From contig CABUQI010000009.1 of NCBI GenBank assembly GCA_902493545.1, positions 1 through 23,859 on the forward strand: a stretch of 23,859 nt of DNA, written 5' to 3'. Made by a program: the position numbers and the translations under genes. This DNA comes from an uncultured Collinsella sp. Its GTDB lineage: Bacteria; Actinomycetota; Coriobacteriia; Coriobacteriales; Coriobacteriaceae. The notes below the pieces were generated by a model. The model saw only the letters and a program-made list of their open reading frames with translations. It searched no databases and was not told where the DNA came from. This document shows positions 15,737 through 23,735 of this stretch, piece after piece (the stretch's first letter is position 1; each line of letters begins with the position of its first letter).

Positions 15737-17167
15737 ATGGCATCGAAGAACCTTTTGCCCGTCGTCGCACTCTGCGGCGCGCTCGCAACCGGAACGCCTG
15801 TCGCCGCTTGGGCGACTCCTGTCATGGCAGACTCCTTACCAGCGGCCCTAAGCTCCGCACCAAATCCGTCGAGCGCCATTGCGTGCAAGCGTTTTTCGAT
15901 CGCACAGGCCGCAATCTCAACCTCGGGATGCCTTCGTCGTAATACGGACGGCTCGATAGTCGTGGATATCAATCGTTCGAACAAGGCAAACGGCTCCCAG
16001 GCGGGGTGCGCCGTCTGCACGTGGCGCTCGGTTGTGCTCGATGCAGATGGCGATCCATGCAATTTAGAGCTGCGCATCGACATCGCTTCGGTCGATGACT
16101 CGGCGAACGGAGCGAAGGTCGCCTTCGACGGTACGTTTTTTGAGAAAGGAGGCGGTATATGTCTGGGCTGCGCCGCCGCGAATGCAGACGACACGCAGTC
16201 CACCCTCTCATTCACGGCATCGTTGCGGCTGACCAAAGCCGGTACCGATGCCATCGCGGCGGGAGAAGCGTCCCTGCTGTTCTACGCCGTCAGTACCAAA
16301 GACACAGACGCTCATTTCGAGAAGCCAGCCGGATCACTCAGCCTTACACGAGGGATAGAGGCAGGCCCTATTGAAATCGATGCCCGCGCGCAAAGCAGGC
16401 AACGCATTCTTGCCGACCCGGCGCTTCTCGAAATGGAGTGGAACGGATCCGGAGCCATCGGAATTCTCCCCTCCGCGTTTGACGCCAAGACGCTCCCCCC
16501 AAACGACGAACCCATCAACGCAACCATACAAGAAGAGAGCGCGGACAAAGAAGCAGGTGCGGGCGACACGCTGTCGCCGACAAACAGCGTCCCAGCTTCT
16601 TTCGAAGCGCCGAATGAGCCCGCTGCCGATCCAAACGATCCCGAGTTCGCGGACAGTCTGGGGCTTGCTGATCCTCAAGAGATCGATGAAGGTAACTGCT
16701 GCGTGCTTGCCGCGCTCGACCACACGGAGGTCATCGACGCTGCGAACATCGAAGTTGCCGCCGCCAATCAGCCCGTCCGCAAGTCGGCCATCATCGCATT
16801 TCCCGAATCCATCGAAGTCGTCTTTTTGCCATCGGGCGAGGTCGTGGCCCCAACACTGCTCACCTTGTTGGGCGCCAAGAATACTCGAAACGAAATTAAA
16901 AAGGTCACGGTTGTCGACCCTGCAACCACCGCCAAGCTGCGTCTATACGCCGTTGCTCCAGACGGAGGCAAGACCTTGGAATTCGATGGCGACACACTCC
17001 TAGCCTGGCGACGTCTGGACATTATGCAAGACGTCTCGTATCAGATCGAACTCGAAGGGTTTGATCGTGCCCGCGATGCCAATATCATCGCCGCGGCTAT
17101 TGAATCCCCGCAGCGGCTTATGACACTGCGCTTTGAATACTATCCCTATGTCCCGACAACCACCTGA
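15737..17167 (+). CDS. Large secreted protein, unknown function
   Basis: The 476-aa protein has an N-terminal signal peptide (hydrophobic region about residues 6-26, cleavage near ATPVMA). The mature N-terminal half contains several cysteines in pairs (GCAVC, GICLGC) and beta-rich stretches such as SFTASLRLTKAG. An acidic, Asn/Pro-rich linker spans about residues 265-320. A C-terminal beta-rich domain ends FEYYPYVPTTT. There is no C-terminal membrane segment or LPxTG motif, so it is probably released or bound noncovalently. ATG 15737 follows AAGGAG at 6 nt, 18 bp after the LAQTG gene. Co-location suggests it belongs to the same surface structure. No enzyme motif is seen. Confidence 0.72.
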   Translation: MASKNLLPVVALCGALATGTPVAAWATPVMADSLPAALSSAPNPSSAIACKRFSIAQAAISTSGCLRRNTDGSIVVDINRSNKANGSQAGCAVCTWRSVVLDADGDPCNLELRIDIASVDDSANGAKVAFDGTFFEKGGGICLGCAAANADDTQSTLSFTASLRLTKAGTDAIAAGEASLLFYAVSTKDTDAHFEKPAGSLSLTRGIEAGPIEIDARAQSRQRILADPALLEMEWNGSGAIGILPSAFDAKTLPPNDEPINATIQEESADKEAGAGDTLSPTNSVPASFEAPNEPAADPNDPEFADSLGLADPQEIDEGNCCVLAALDHTEVIDAANIEVAAANQPVRKSAIIAFPESIEVVFLPSGEVVAPTLLTLLGAKNTRNEIKKVTVVDPATTAKLRLYAVAPDGGKTLEFDGDTLLAWRRLDIMQDVSYQIELEGFDRARDANIIAAAIESPQRLMTLRFEYYPYVPTTT

Positions 17168-17178
17168 GGCTTAAATGC

Positions 17179-17207
17179 TGCACATCATTCCTAACACCAC
17201 TTATATA
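17179..17207 (+). promoter_or_regulatory. Candidate promoter of the DUF554 gene
   Basis: TGCACA (17179-17184) and TATATA (17202-17207) are spaced 17 bp; TATAAC (17204-17209) is an alternative -10. They lie about 80 bp before the DUF554 start in the gap after the surface cluster. The match is moderate and rests on sequence alone. Confidence 0.3.
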
Positions 17208-17285
17208 ACGTATTAGATGAGTCGCGATGTGCCTCGCATTTCGTTCTGCTACGATTGCCACGTTGGCATCAATACAGGAGGGCTC

Positions 17286-18002
17286 ATGCCGGGCTTGGGA
17301 ACAATCATCAACGTTGTGCTTTTAGCTGCGGGCGGTCTTTTGGGATTAGCGGGCGGCCGCTTCATCACACCGCGCATCCAAGACACGCTCATGAAAGCAT
17401 CGGGGCTGTGCGTCCTGTTTATCGGCCTTGGCGGCACCATGCAAAAGATGCTCCTTATCGATGGGAAGGCGCTAGCGACCACCGGCACCACCATGCTCAT
17501 CGTCTCATTTGCGCTCGGTTCGCTCATCGGCGAGGCCGTCAACTTGGAAGCCGCCATCGAGAACCTTGGCGAATGGCTCAAGCGAAAAACCGGCAGCGAG
17601 GGTGACAACGAGTTCACCAACGCCTTTGTCTCGACATCGCTCACGGTGTGCATCGGCGCCATGGCCATCGTGGGCTCGATTCAGGACGGTCTGCTCGGTG
17701 ACTGGTCAACGCTTGCCTTGAAAGGCGCATTGGACTGCATCATCGTCTGCACCATGACGGCGTCGCTTGGCCGCGGCTGCATTTTCTCCGCCCTGCCCGT
17801 CGCCGTGTTCCAGGGGACGATCACGTTGTTTGCCGGCGCGCTCTCCCCCATCATGACCGCGGCAGCCCTCGACAGCCTTTCGCTCGTAGGCTCCATGCTC
17901 ATCTTCTGCGTCGGCGTCAACCTCATCCGTCCTCAGACCTTCCGCACGGCCAATATGCTCCCCTCCGTCGTCATCGCCGTCATCTACGCCCTCCTGTTCT
18001 AA
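17286..18002 (+). CDS. DUF554 family membrane protein
   Basis: The 238-aa integral membrane protein starts MPGLGTIINVVLLAAGGLLG, typical of DUF554 (PF04474, YdfK/YqgA type). It has about seven helices and segments such as FIGLGGTMQKML, CIGAMAIVGSIQDGLLGD and SLVGSMLIFCVGVNLI. Family function is not established; it is presumed to be a transporter or channel-like protein. The frame is open upstream to 17217, but ATG 17286 has the near-perfect AGGAGGG 3 nt before it and gives the normal family start. The gene appears monocistronic, between the surface cluster and the TerB operon. No clear terminator follows. Confidence 0.86.
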   Translation: MPGLGTIINVVLLAAGGLLGLAGGRFITPRIQDTLMKASGLCVLFIGLGGTMQKMLLIDGKALATTGTTMLIVSFALGSLIGEAVNLEAAIENLGEWLKRKTGSEGDNEFTNAFVSTSLTVCIGAMAIVGSIQDGLLGDWSTLALKGALDCIIVCTMTASLGRGCIFSALPVAVFQGTITLFAGALSPIMTAAALDSLSLVGSMLIFCVGVNLIRPQTFRTANMLPSVVIAVIYALLF

Positions 18003-18024
18003 ATCTATCAACGCAGCGGTATCT

Positions 18025-18053
18025 CGAACATCTGTTTGATGCTGTGCTATGAT
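18025..18053 (+). promoter_or_regulatory. Candidate promoter of the TerB-ATPase-helicase operon
   Basis: TATGAT (18048-18053) preceded by TGC forms an extended -10 element. CGAACA (18025-18030), 17 bp upstream, is a weak -35. It lies 37 bp before the GTG start of the TerB gene. An 8-bp inverted repeat, aacgcagc (18010-18017) and gctgcgtt (18068-18075), brackets the promoter and could be an operator or pair in the leader. Confidence 0.45.
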
Positions 18054-18090
18054 ATGAGGTCACCGTAGCTGCGTTAGGAGAGGAGAAGCG

Positions 18091-19851
18091 GTGGCCGACC
18101 AGGACATCAAGATGCTCATCGAGCGCATTATGGCCGAGGCCCGGACCCATCAGTCCACCCGCTTCTCAAACGAAATCTACGCAGACGAGCCGATTCTCAA
18201 AACCGGCCGACAGATGCAGAATTTCCTCCCCGACCAGTACCGTAAAATGCGCGAGATATCGCGCTGGCAGGATGACCCCAAGGGCGGTGCGGGCCGCTGG
18301 CTTTCGGAAGCCGAGCTTTTTTACCGCCAGGGCCTGCTGATGGCCGACTTTGAGGACGACTGTCCCTACAACGGCACCTTTAAGTCGTACTTTCCCACCT
18401 ACAACGCCATGAGCGACCGGCAGCTGCGCGGCTACTTTACCTGGCGTGCCCAAGTGCGCCGCGGAACCGTCGAGGAAACGTCTACGTCCTTTGCCTTTCT
18501 GTATCTCTATGAGCTGATTTGCGGCATTGGCGTAGATGACCCGCTCGACGGTTTTAACAAGATCAAGGCCTTTTGGGATGTCTATCGCGCCTTCGAGCCC
18601 GGCATTGATCGGTTTGCACGCGTGTGGTTGCAGGATTACGCCGTATTCCATGGGCTCGACCCCAAGCTGCTCCGCGACTCTAAAACCGTCATGTTCGATA
18701 ACGCCCTTATCGAGCTGCGGCGCGCGGCACGAGACCTTGTACCGGCACCGGCACCGTCCGACCAGACCCCCAAACGTCGCAAAACCTCCGAGCCCACGCT
18801 CCCCCTTCCGCCCGATGAGGTGCGCGAGGAGCGACTCATGGCCGCCATCAACGCCCTCTCCACGTACAACCTAAGTAACTCGCGGCTCGACCGCAGCCAC
18901 CACCGCGATCTGCGCCACGTGGCATGCGCCGCGTATGTCCGCATGGCGCGCTACTACGACACGCATCGAAAGACCGGCATCGTAGCGAGCTTGTTTGGGG
19001 AGGAGACGGCCATGCCCTACACCATGTTTGCCTCGGCCGTATTCTTTGCGCCCGAGCGCCACGAGAACTGCGAATACCGCCTGGATCCCATCCATATCTA
19101 CCGTTGCCAAAACGGCTTTTGGGAATGTATGCGTATCCATGGTAGTAGGCAAAAGAGCAGCAAGCTCGGTGAAATGATGCGCGCCTGCGACCAACGCCTG
19201 CGCCTGGCGCTGGACCCCGCCCATCCCCTTAAGGAAGAAAAGGTCCCCAAATATCTGGCCAAGATTATCGATGACGAGATTGTGGCATGGCTTTCGTGGG
19301 ACGCCGCACACCAGCCCGTCAAGATCGATATCGACCTGACTCAGCTGGGGCACATTCGGAGCGCCGCTGCGCAAACGCGCGAAGCGCTTTTGATCGATGA
19401 GGAACGCGAGGACGACGCATCCGCAGAAGCCGAGGCAGCGGACTCAGGGCAACCGGAAGCCGAGCCCGTAACCGACGCGATTGTCGAACCGGTCGTGGCA
19501 CCCATTCGGCAGGACTTGACCGACGAGCCGACCATATCCACCGAACAGTTTGGTGTCGTGGCACCGCTTCTCGCGCCGACGCCCGCGTTCGCAGCTGCTG
19601 CGCCCGCTGACGCCACAAACGAACTCGCGCCCGCCGCAGATGCCTTCCTTCGCGCACTGCTCGAGCAAAACGCAGCGCAAGCGACATCGGCAGTGGCGCA
19701 CTCGGGACAGAGCGAGGACATGCTCGTCGATACCATCAACGAGGCGCTCTTTGACCTGGTGGGCGACACCGTAATTGAATTTAGCGCGGCAGGGCCGCAG
19801 ATTATTGAGGACTACGAAGCAGACGTGAGAGGATACCTAGACCATGAGTGA
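18091..19851 (+). CDS. TerB_N / TerB_C domain protein
   Basis: The 586-aa soluble protein has a TerB_N region at about residues 55-215, with LRGYFTWRAQVRRG and TSFAFLYLYELICGIG, the usual form of that family. TerB_C follows: DIDLTQLGHIRSAAAQTREA (about 414-433) and the C-terminal VDTINEALFDLVGDTVIE with EDYEADVRGYL (546-582). An Ala/Glu-rich low-complexity insert separates the two TerB_C parts (about 436-540). TerB-like domains bind divalent metals and, in the Ter systems analysed by Anantharaman and colleagues, associate with DNA-processing enzymes. GTG 18091 is preceded by GGAGAGGAG. The stop overlaps the ATPase start by 8 bp, so the two are coupled. It probably acts as scaffold or sensor for the ATPase and helicase. 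Biochemical role unknown. Confidence 0.82.
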   Translation: MADQDIKMLIERIMAEARTHQSTRFSNEIYADEPILKTGRQMQNFLPDQYRKMREISRWQDDPKGGAGRWLSEAELFYRQGLLMADFEDDCPYNGTFKSYFPTYNAMSDRQLRGYFTWRAQVRRGTVEETSTSFAFLYLYELICGIGVDDPLDGFNKIKAFWDVYRAFEPGIDRFARVWLQDYAVFHGLDPKLLRDSKTVMFDNALIELRRAARDLVPAPAPSDQTPKRRKTSEPTLPLPPDEVREERLMAAINALSTYNLSNSRLDRSHHRDLRHVACAAYVRMARYYDTHRKTGIVASLFGEETAMPYTMFASAVFFAPERHENCEYRLDPIHIYRCQNGFWECMRIHGSRQKSSKLGEMMRACDQRLRLALDPAHPLKEEKVPKYLAKIIDDEIVAWLSWDAAHQPVKIDIDLTQLGHIRSAAAQTREALLIDEEREDDASAEAEAADSGQPEAEPVTDAIVEPVVAPIRQDLTDEPTISTEQFGVVAPLLAPTPAFAAAAPADATNELAPAADAFLRALLEQNAAQATSAVAHSGQSEDMLVDTINEALFDLVGDTVIEFSAAGPQIIEDYEADVRGYLDHE

Positions 19852-21148
19852 TACCGCATCCGCAGCACCCCGCGTGCCCAAGCGCGTCGCCGCCGTCATT
19901 CTCAACTCGCTCAAGGGCGGCGTGGTCCCGCGCATCGGCCTTCCCTACATTACCGTAGGGCGCGAGGTCGAGATCCGCGCCCTGCTCACCGATCTGAGTC
20001 TCATCGCCGACGGTGGTGCGAGCTTCCGCTTTCTGGTCGGTCGTTACGGCGCCGGCAAGAGCTTTTTGCTCCAGACCATCCGCACGCACGCCATGGGTGA
20101 GGGATTCGTCGTCGCCGATGCAGACTTATCCCCCGAGCGCCGTCTGCAGGGCGGGCAGGGGCAGGGCCTTGCCACCTACCGCGAGCTCATACGCAATATA
20201 TCGACCAAGACGCGCCCCGAGGGCGGTGCGCTCAACCTTATTCTTGATCGCTGGGTCACCTCGTACGCCGACGTCGACGAGTCGGTCGTCAATGCCCAAC
20301 TGGCCCCGCTCGAGGAAATGGTCCACGGCTTCGACTTCACCCGCATGCTCCGCCGCTATCGCACGGCCGTATCCGAGGGCGACGAAGAAGCCATGAGCCG
20401 CGTGACCAAATGGATCCGCGGCGAATACCGTACCAAGAGCGAGGCTCGCGCCGAGCTGGGCTCCTCGACCATCATCAGCGATGACGACTGGTACGACTAC
20501 GTTAAGCTCATCGCGCGTTTTTTGGTCTGCAGCGGCTACAAGGGTATGTTGGTGCTCATCGACGAGCTCGTGAATCTGTATAAGATTCCCAACGCGATCA
20601 CGCGCCAGTACAACTACGAGAAGATCCTGACCATGTACAACGACACACTCCAGGGCAAGGCGCAGTACCTGGGCATGATCATGGGCGGCACGCCAACCTC
20701 CATCGAAGACCGCCGCCGCGGCGTGTTCTCCTACGAGGCCCTGCGCAGCCGACTCGCTCAAGGCCGCTTTGCACGTGAGGACCTTAAGGACATGCTCGCG
20801 CCCATCATCCGTCTGCAGCCACTCACCTACGAGGAGCTGCTGGTGCTGATCGAAAAACTCATGCAAATTCACGCCGGCTACTTTGGCTGGACGCCCACGC
20901 TTACCGAGAACGACTTGGTGGACTTCCTCAAGATCGAGTTCGGTCGTGTGGGAGCCGACACACATCTGACGCCGCGTGAAGTCATTCGCGACTTTATCGA
21001 GCTGCTCGACATCCTATGCCAAAACCCCGACGCCAACGTGGCCGAGCTACTGCAAAGCGTCGGCGGCGACGCGCTGGCGCCGGCAACAGCAACAGGCGAC
21101 ACCGGCACCGCAAGCGGCGACCGCAATTTCGCCGAATTCACCATCTAA
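19844..21148 (+). CDS. BrxD-like P-loop ATPase (DUF2791)
   Basis: The 434-aa ATPase matches the BREX system ATP-binding protein family BrxD (PF10923). Walker A is GRYGAGKS (residues 66-73). Walker B is MLVLIDEL (about 234-242, with Asp240-Glu241). Other typical stretches are ILNSLKGGVVPRIGLP at the N-terminus, ITRQYNYEKILTMYNDTLQG, and LGMIMGGTPTSIEDRRRGVF after the catalytic core. BrxD proteins occur with an Lhr-like helicase (BrxHI) in some BREX types. Here the same partnership is seen, joined to a TerB protein and without other BREX genes in view. ATG 19844 overlaps the TerB stop by 8 bp. The last residues are a low-complexity Thr/Gly/Ala tail. It probably loads or powers the helicase on DNA; this is inference. 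Confidence 0.85.
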   Translation: MSDTASAAPRVPKRVAAVILNSLKGGVVPRIGLPYITVGREVEIRALLTDLSLIADGGASFRFLVGRYGAGKSFLLQTIRTHAMGEGFVVADADLSPERRLQGGQGQGLATYRELIRNISTKTRPEGGALNLILDRWVTSYADVDESVVNAQLAPLEEMVHGFDFTRMLRRYRTAVSEGDEEAMSRVTKWIRGEYRTKSEARAELGSSTIISDDDWYDYVKLIARFLVCSGYKGMLVLIDELVNLYKIPNAITRQYNYEKILTMYNDTLQGKAQYLGMIMGGTPTSIEDRRRGVFSYEALRSRLAQGRFAREDLKDMLAPIIRLQPLTYEELLVLIEKLMQIHAGYFGWTPTLTENDLVDFLKIEFGRVGADTHLTPREVIRDFIELLDILCQNPDANVAELLQSVGGDALAPATATGDTGTASGDRNFAEFTI

Positions 21149-21185
21149 CCTGCCAAAAAGGGACAGGTTTATTTTGGCAGGTTTT
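21147..21185. repeat. 12-bp-arm palindrome, REP-like or attenuator
   Basis: aacctgccaaaa (21147-21158) pairs perfectly with ttttggcaggtt (21172-21183) around the loop agggacaggttta, followed by ttatctggg. The left arm includes the last two bases of the ATPase stop codon. The loop repeats part of the arm (gacaggttta versus ggcaggtttta). Such GGGACAGGTTT-type palindromes resemble REP elements associated with tyrosine transposases, but no transposase is present. On either strand the end is T-rich, so it could also attenuate transcription before the helicase gene. Confidence 0.6.
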
Positions 21186-21264
21186 ATCTGGGCAAACGTC
21201 GAGACAGTAATGTAGCGAGCCACTGCTCACCGCGTTAAGAGATTCGTATTTGAGAGGAGGCCCC

Positions 21265-23709
21265 GTGAACGCCTTTGACCGATATGCTCCGTTTATCCAA
21301 GACTTCATCTACTCCCACGATTGGGAGAGTCTGCGCTCTATCCAGGTTGCAGCGGCAGACGCCATCTTTAACACGCAAGATAATGTGCTCCTGACGGCAT
21401 CCACGGCTTCCGGCAAAACCGAGGCAGCCTTCTTTCCCATCCTGACCGAGTTTTGGGAGAACCCGCCCGCGAGCGTAGGCGCCCTCTACATCGGCCCCCT
21501 CAAAGCGCTCATCAATGATCAGTTCGTCCGTCTCAACGACCTCTGCGAAGACGCCGATATCCCTGTCTGGCACTGGCATGGCGATGTCTCGCAGTCGCAC
21601 AAGGCTAAGCTCATAAAAAAACCGAGCGGCATCTTGCAGATTACGCCCGAGTCACTCGAGGCGCTCTTAATCCATAAGCACATGGCGATCCCGCGCATGT
21701 TCTGCGACCTGCGCTACGTGGTCATCGACGAGGTCCATTCGCTCATGCGCGGCGACCGCGGCGGTCAGACGCTCTGCCTTATCGAGCGCCTCTCGCGCAT
21801 GGCAGGCGTGCAGCCCCGCCGCATCGGCCTTTCGGCCACCATCGGTGACCCCGAGCGTACGGGTGCCTTCCTCTCGCAGGGAACAGGACGCGATTGCATC
21901 ATCCCCCGCTTTGAGGAGCCGCGCCGCGTGTGGCGTATCTCCATGGAGCACTTCTACAACTCGGGTCCCCAGGCGCAACAACGAGGATTCGAGAGCACGG
22001 GTCCTCAAGAGGCCGAAGTGCTTGCGTGCGAGCGCATTGAGGCAGCGGCACCCGCGGCACTGCCCGCCGGCGCCCAAGACATGCGTCACAGCGGACAGCT
22101 CACACAAGAGGAGCGCCGTCAACGTCGTGAGCGGGCACGGGACAAGGCTACCTCCAGGGATCGCCGCACTTCGTCGGCCCCCGAGGGCGAAGTCGACATC
22201 CCCCGAGCACCCGAACAGGCATTACTCAACCCCACCGACACGGCGCCAGACAACGCCGACCCCGGCATGGGCTATATCTTTGAGCACACACGCGGCCGCA
22301 AGTGCCTGGTCTTTGCCAACTCGCGCGAGGAGGCAGAGGCCGTGTGCTCCATGCTGCGCAGCTACTGCGAGAGCCGGCACGAGCCCGACCGCTTTCTCAT
22401 CCACCACGGCAATCTTTCAGCATCGCTGCGCGAGACGGCAGAAGAGCTCATGCGCGATGAGGAGCAGGCACAGACAACCGTCACCACATCTACACTGGAG
22501 CTCGGTATCGATATCGGCCGTCTGGAGCGTGCGTTTCAGATCGATGCACCGTTTACCGTCAGCTCCTTTTTGCAGCGAATGGGCCGCACGGGGCGCCGCG
22601 ATCTTCCGCCCGAGATGTGGTTTGTCATGCGCGAGGAAGAACCCGAGCCGCGCACGATGATGCCCGAGACCATTCCGTGGAAGCTCCTGCAGGGCATCGC
22701 GCTCGTACAACTCTATCGCGAGGAAAAGTGGGTCGAGCCACCCGAACTCGATCGACTCCCCTACAGCCTGCTCTACCACCAGACTATGTCGACGCTTGCC
22801 AGCACCGGCGAACTCACGCCGGCAGAGCTTGCCCAGCGCGTGCTCACACTCAGCTATTTTCATCGCATCTCGGCCGATGACTATCGCGTGTTGCTGCGTC
22901 ACCTCATTAAGATCGACCATATCCAAGTCACCGAGGGCGGCGGGCTCATCGTGGGCCTCGCGGGCGAGCGCATCATTAACAACTTTAAGTTCTACGCTGT
23001 GTTCCAGGAAAACGAGGAGTTCACCGTTCGCAGTGAGTCGGCCGAGTTGGGCACGATCGTCAATCCGCCACCGCCCGGTGAGCGCATCGCCATCGCCGGA
23101 CACTGCTGGATTGTCGAGGAAGTGGACTGGAAGCGCCACACCGTCTTTGCCACGCAGGTCAAGGGCCGGGTGCCGGCCTACTTTGGCGACTGCCCCGGTG
23201 ATATCAATACACACGTACTCGAGCGCATGCGCAAGGCGCTCAACGAGCACGCAGCATATCCGTACCTTATGGGTAACGCACGGGCCCGCCTTGCGCAGGC
23301 TCGTCATACCGCCGAGATTTCGGGCGCGGGAACCAAGCCGCTCATTAACCTGGGCGGCGACACCTGGGTGCTCTTCCCCTGGTTGGGAAGCTACGCCTTT
23401 TTGGCGCTCGAGCGCATGCTCAAGATTAAATGTGCCGCGGAGCTGGGCCTTCGCGGACTCGACCCGTCACGCCCGTACTTTATGCAGTTTAAGATGAAGG
23501 CCGACGAGGAGACGTTCTTTGAGGTACTCGCCGCCGAGGCCGAGAAAGACTTCGATCCCATCGAGCTCGTCTATCCTGGCGAGGTGCCTTACTTTGACCG
23601 CTACGACGAGTTTGTTCCCGAAGAGCTCGTGCGCAAGGGCTTTGCCGAAGGCGTGCTCGACATAGAGGGCATGAAGCAGCGCGTCCTCAGCTGGCGCGAC
23701 CACGCCTAA
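21265..23709 (+). CDS. Lhr-like superfamily II DEAD/DEAH helicase (BrxHI-like)
   Basis: The 814-aa helicase has motif I TASTASGKT (residues 44-52), Ia-like GPLKALINDQF, motif II DEVH (155-158), motif III SAT (190-192), motif V TSTLELGIDIG and motif VI QRMGRTGRR (437-445). A long C-terminal region follows, as in Lhr/BrxHI helicases. Between the RecA domains, about residues 232-335, is an unusually polar, Arg/Glu-rich, probably disordered insert (QEERRQRRERARDKATSRDR). GTG 21265 is chosen for its GAGAGGAGG 4 nt before; a TTG at 21250 would sit inside that SD. It is 116 bp after the ATPase, across the palindrome, and probably cotranscribed. Predicted role: ATP-driven DNA or RNA:DNA strand separation for the TerB-ATPase system. 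Confidence 0.9.
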   Translation: MNAFDRYAPFIQDFIYSHDWESLRSIQVAAADAIFNTQDNVLLTASTASGKTEAAFFPILTEFWENPPASVGALYIGPLKALINDQFVRLNDLCEDADIPVWHWHGDVSQSHKAKLIKKPSGILQITPESLEALLIHKHMAIPRMFCDLRYVVIDEVHSLMRGDRGGQTLCLIERLSRMAGVQPRRIGLSATIGDPERTGAFLSQGTGRDCIIPRFEEPRRVWRISMEHFYNSGPQAQQRGFESTGPQEAEVLACERIEAAAPAALPAGAQDMRHSGQLTQEERRQRRERARDKATSRDRRTSSAPEGEVDIPRAPEQALLNPTDTAPDNADPGMGYIFEHTRGRKCLVFANSREEAEAVCSMLRSYCESRHEPDRFLIHHGNLSASLRETAEELMRDEEQAQTTVTTSTLELGIDIGRLERAFQIDAPFTVSSFLQRMGRTGRRDLPPEMWFVMREEEPEPRTMMPETIPWKLLQGIALVQLYREEKWVEPPELDRLPYSLLYHQTMSTLASTGELTPAELAQRVLTLSYFHRISADDYRVLLRHLIKIDHIQVTEGGGLIVGLAGERIINNFKFYAVFQENEEFTVRSESAELGTIVNPPPPGERIAIAGHCWIVEEVDWKRHTVFATQVKGRVPAYFGDCPGDINTHVLERMRKALNEHAAYPYLMGNARARLAQARHTAEISGAGTKPLINLGGDTWVLFPWLGSYAFLALERMLKIKCAAELGLRGLDPSRPYFMQFKMKADEETFFEVLAAEAEKDFDPIELVYPGEVPYFDRYDEFVPEELVRKGFAEGVLDIEGMKQRVLSWRDHA

Positions 23710-23735
23710 GACCAGTCTTTTTGGGACGGAGAGAC

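Noticed and set aside
18091..23709. A complete BREX system
   Set aside because: Only BrxD-like and BrxHI-like genes are present; no PglX, PglZ, PglY/BrxC or PglW gene is in the window, and the next gene to the right is on the opposite strand.
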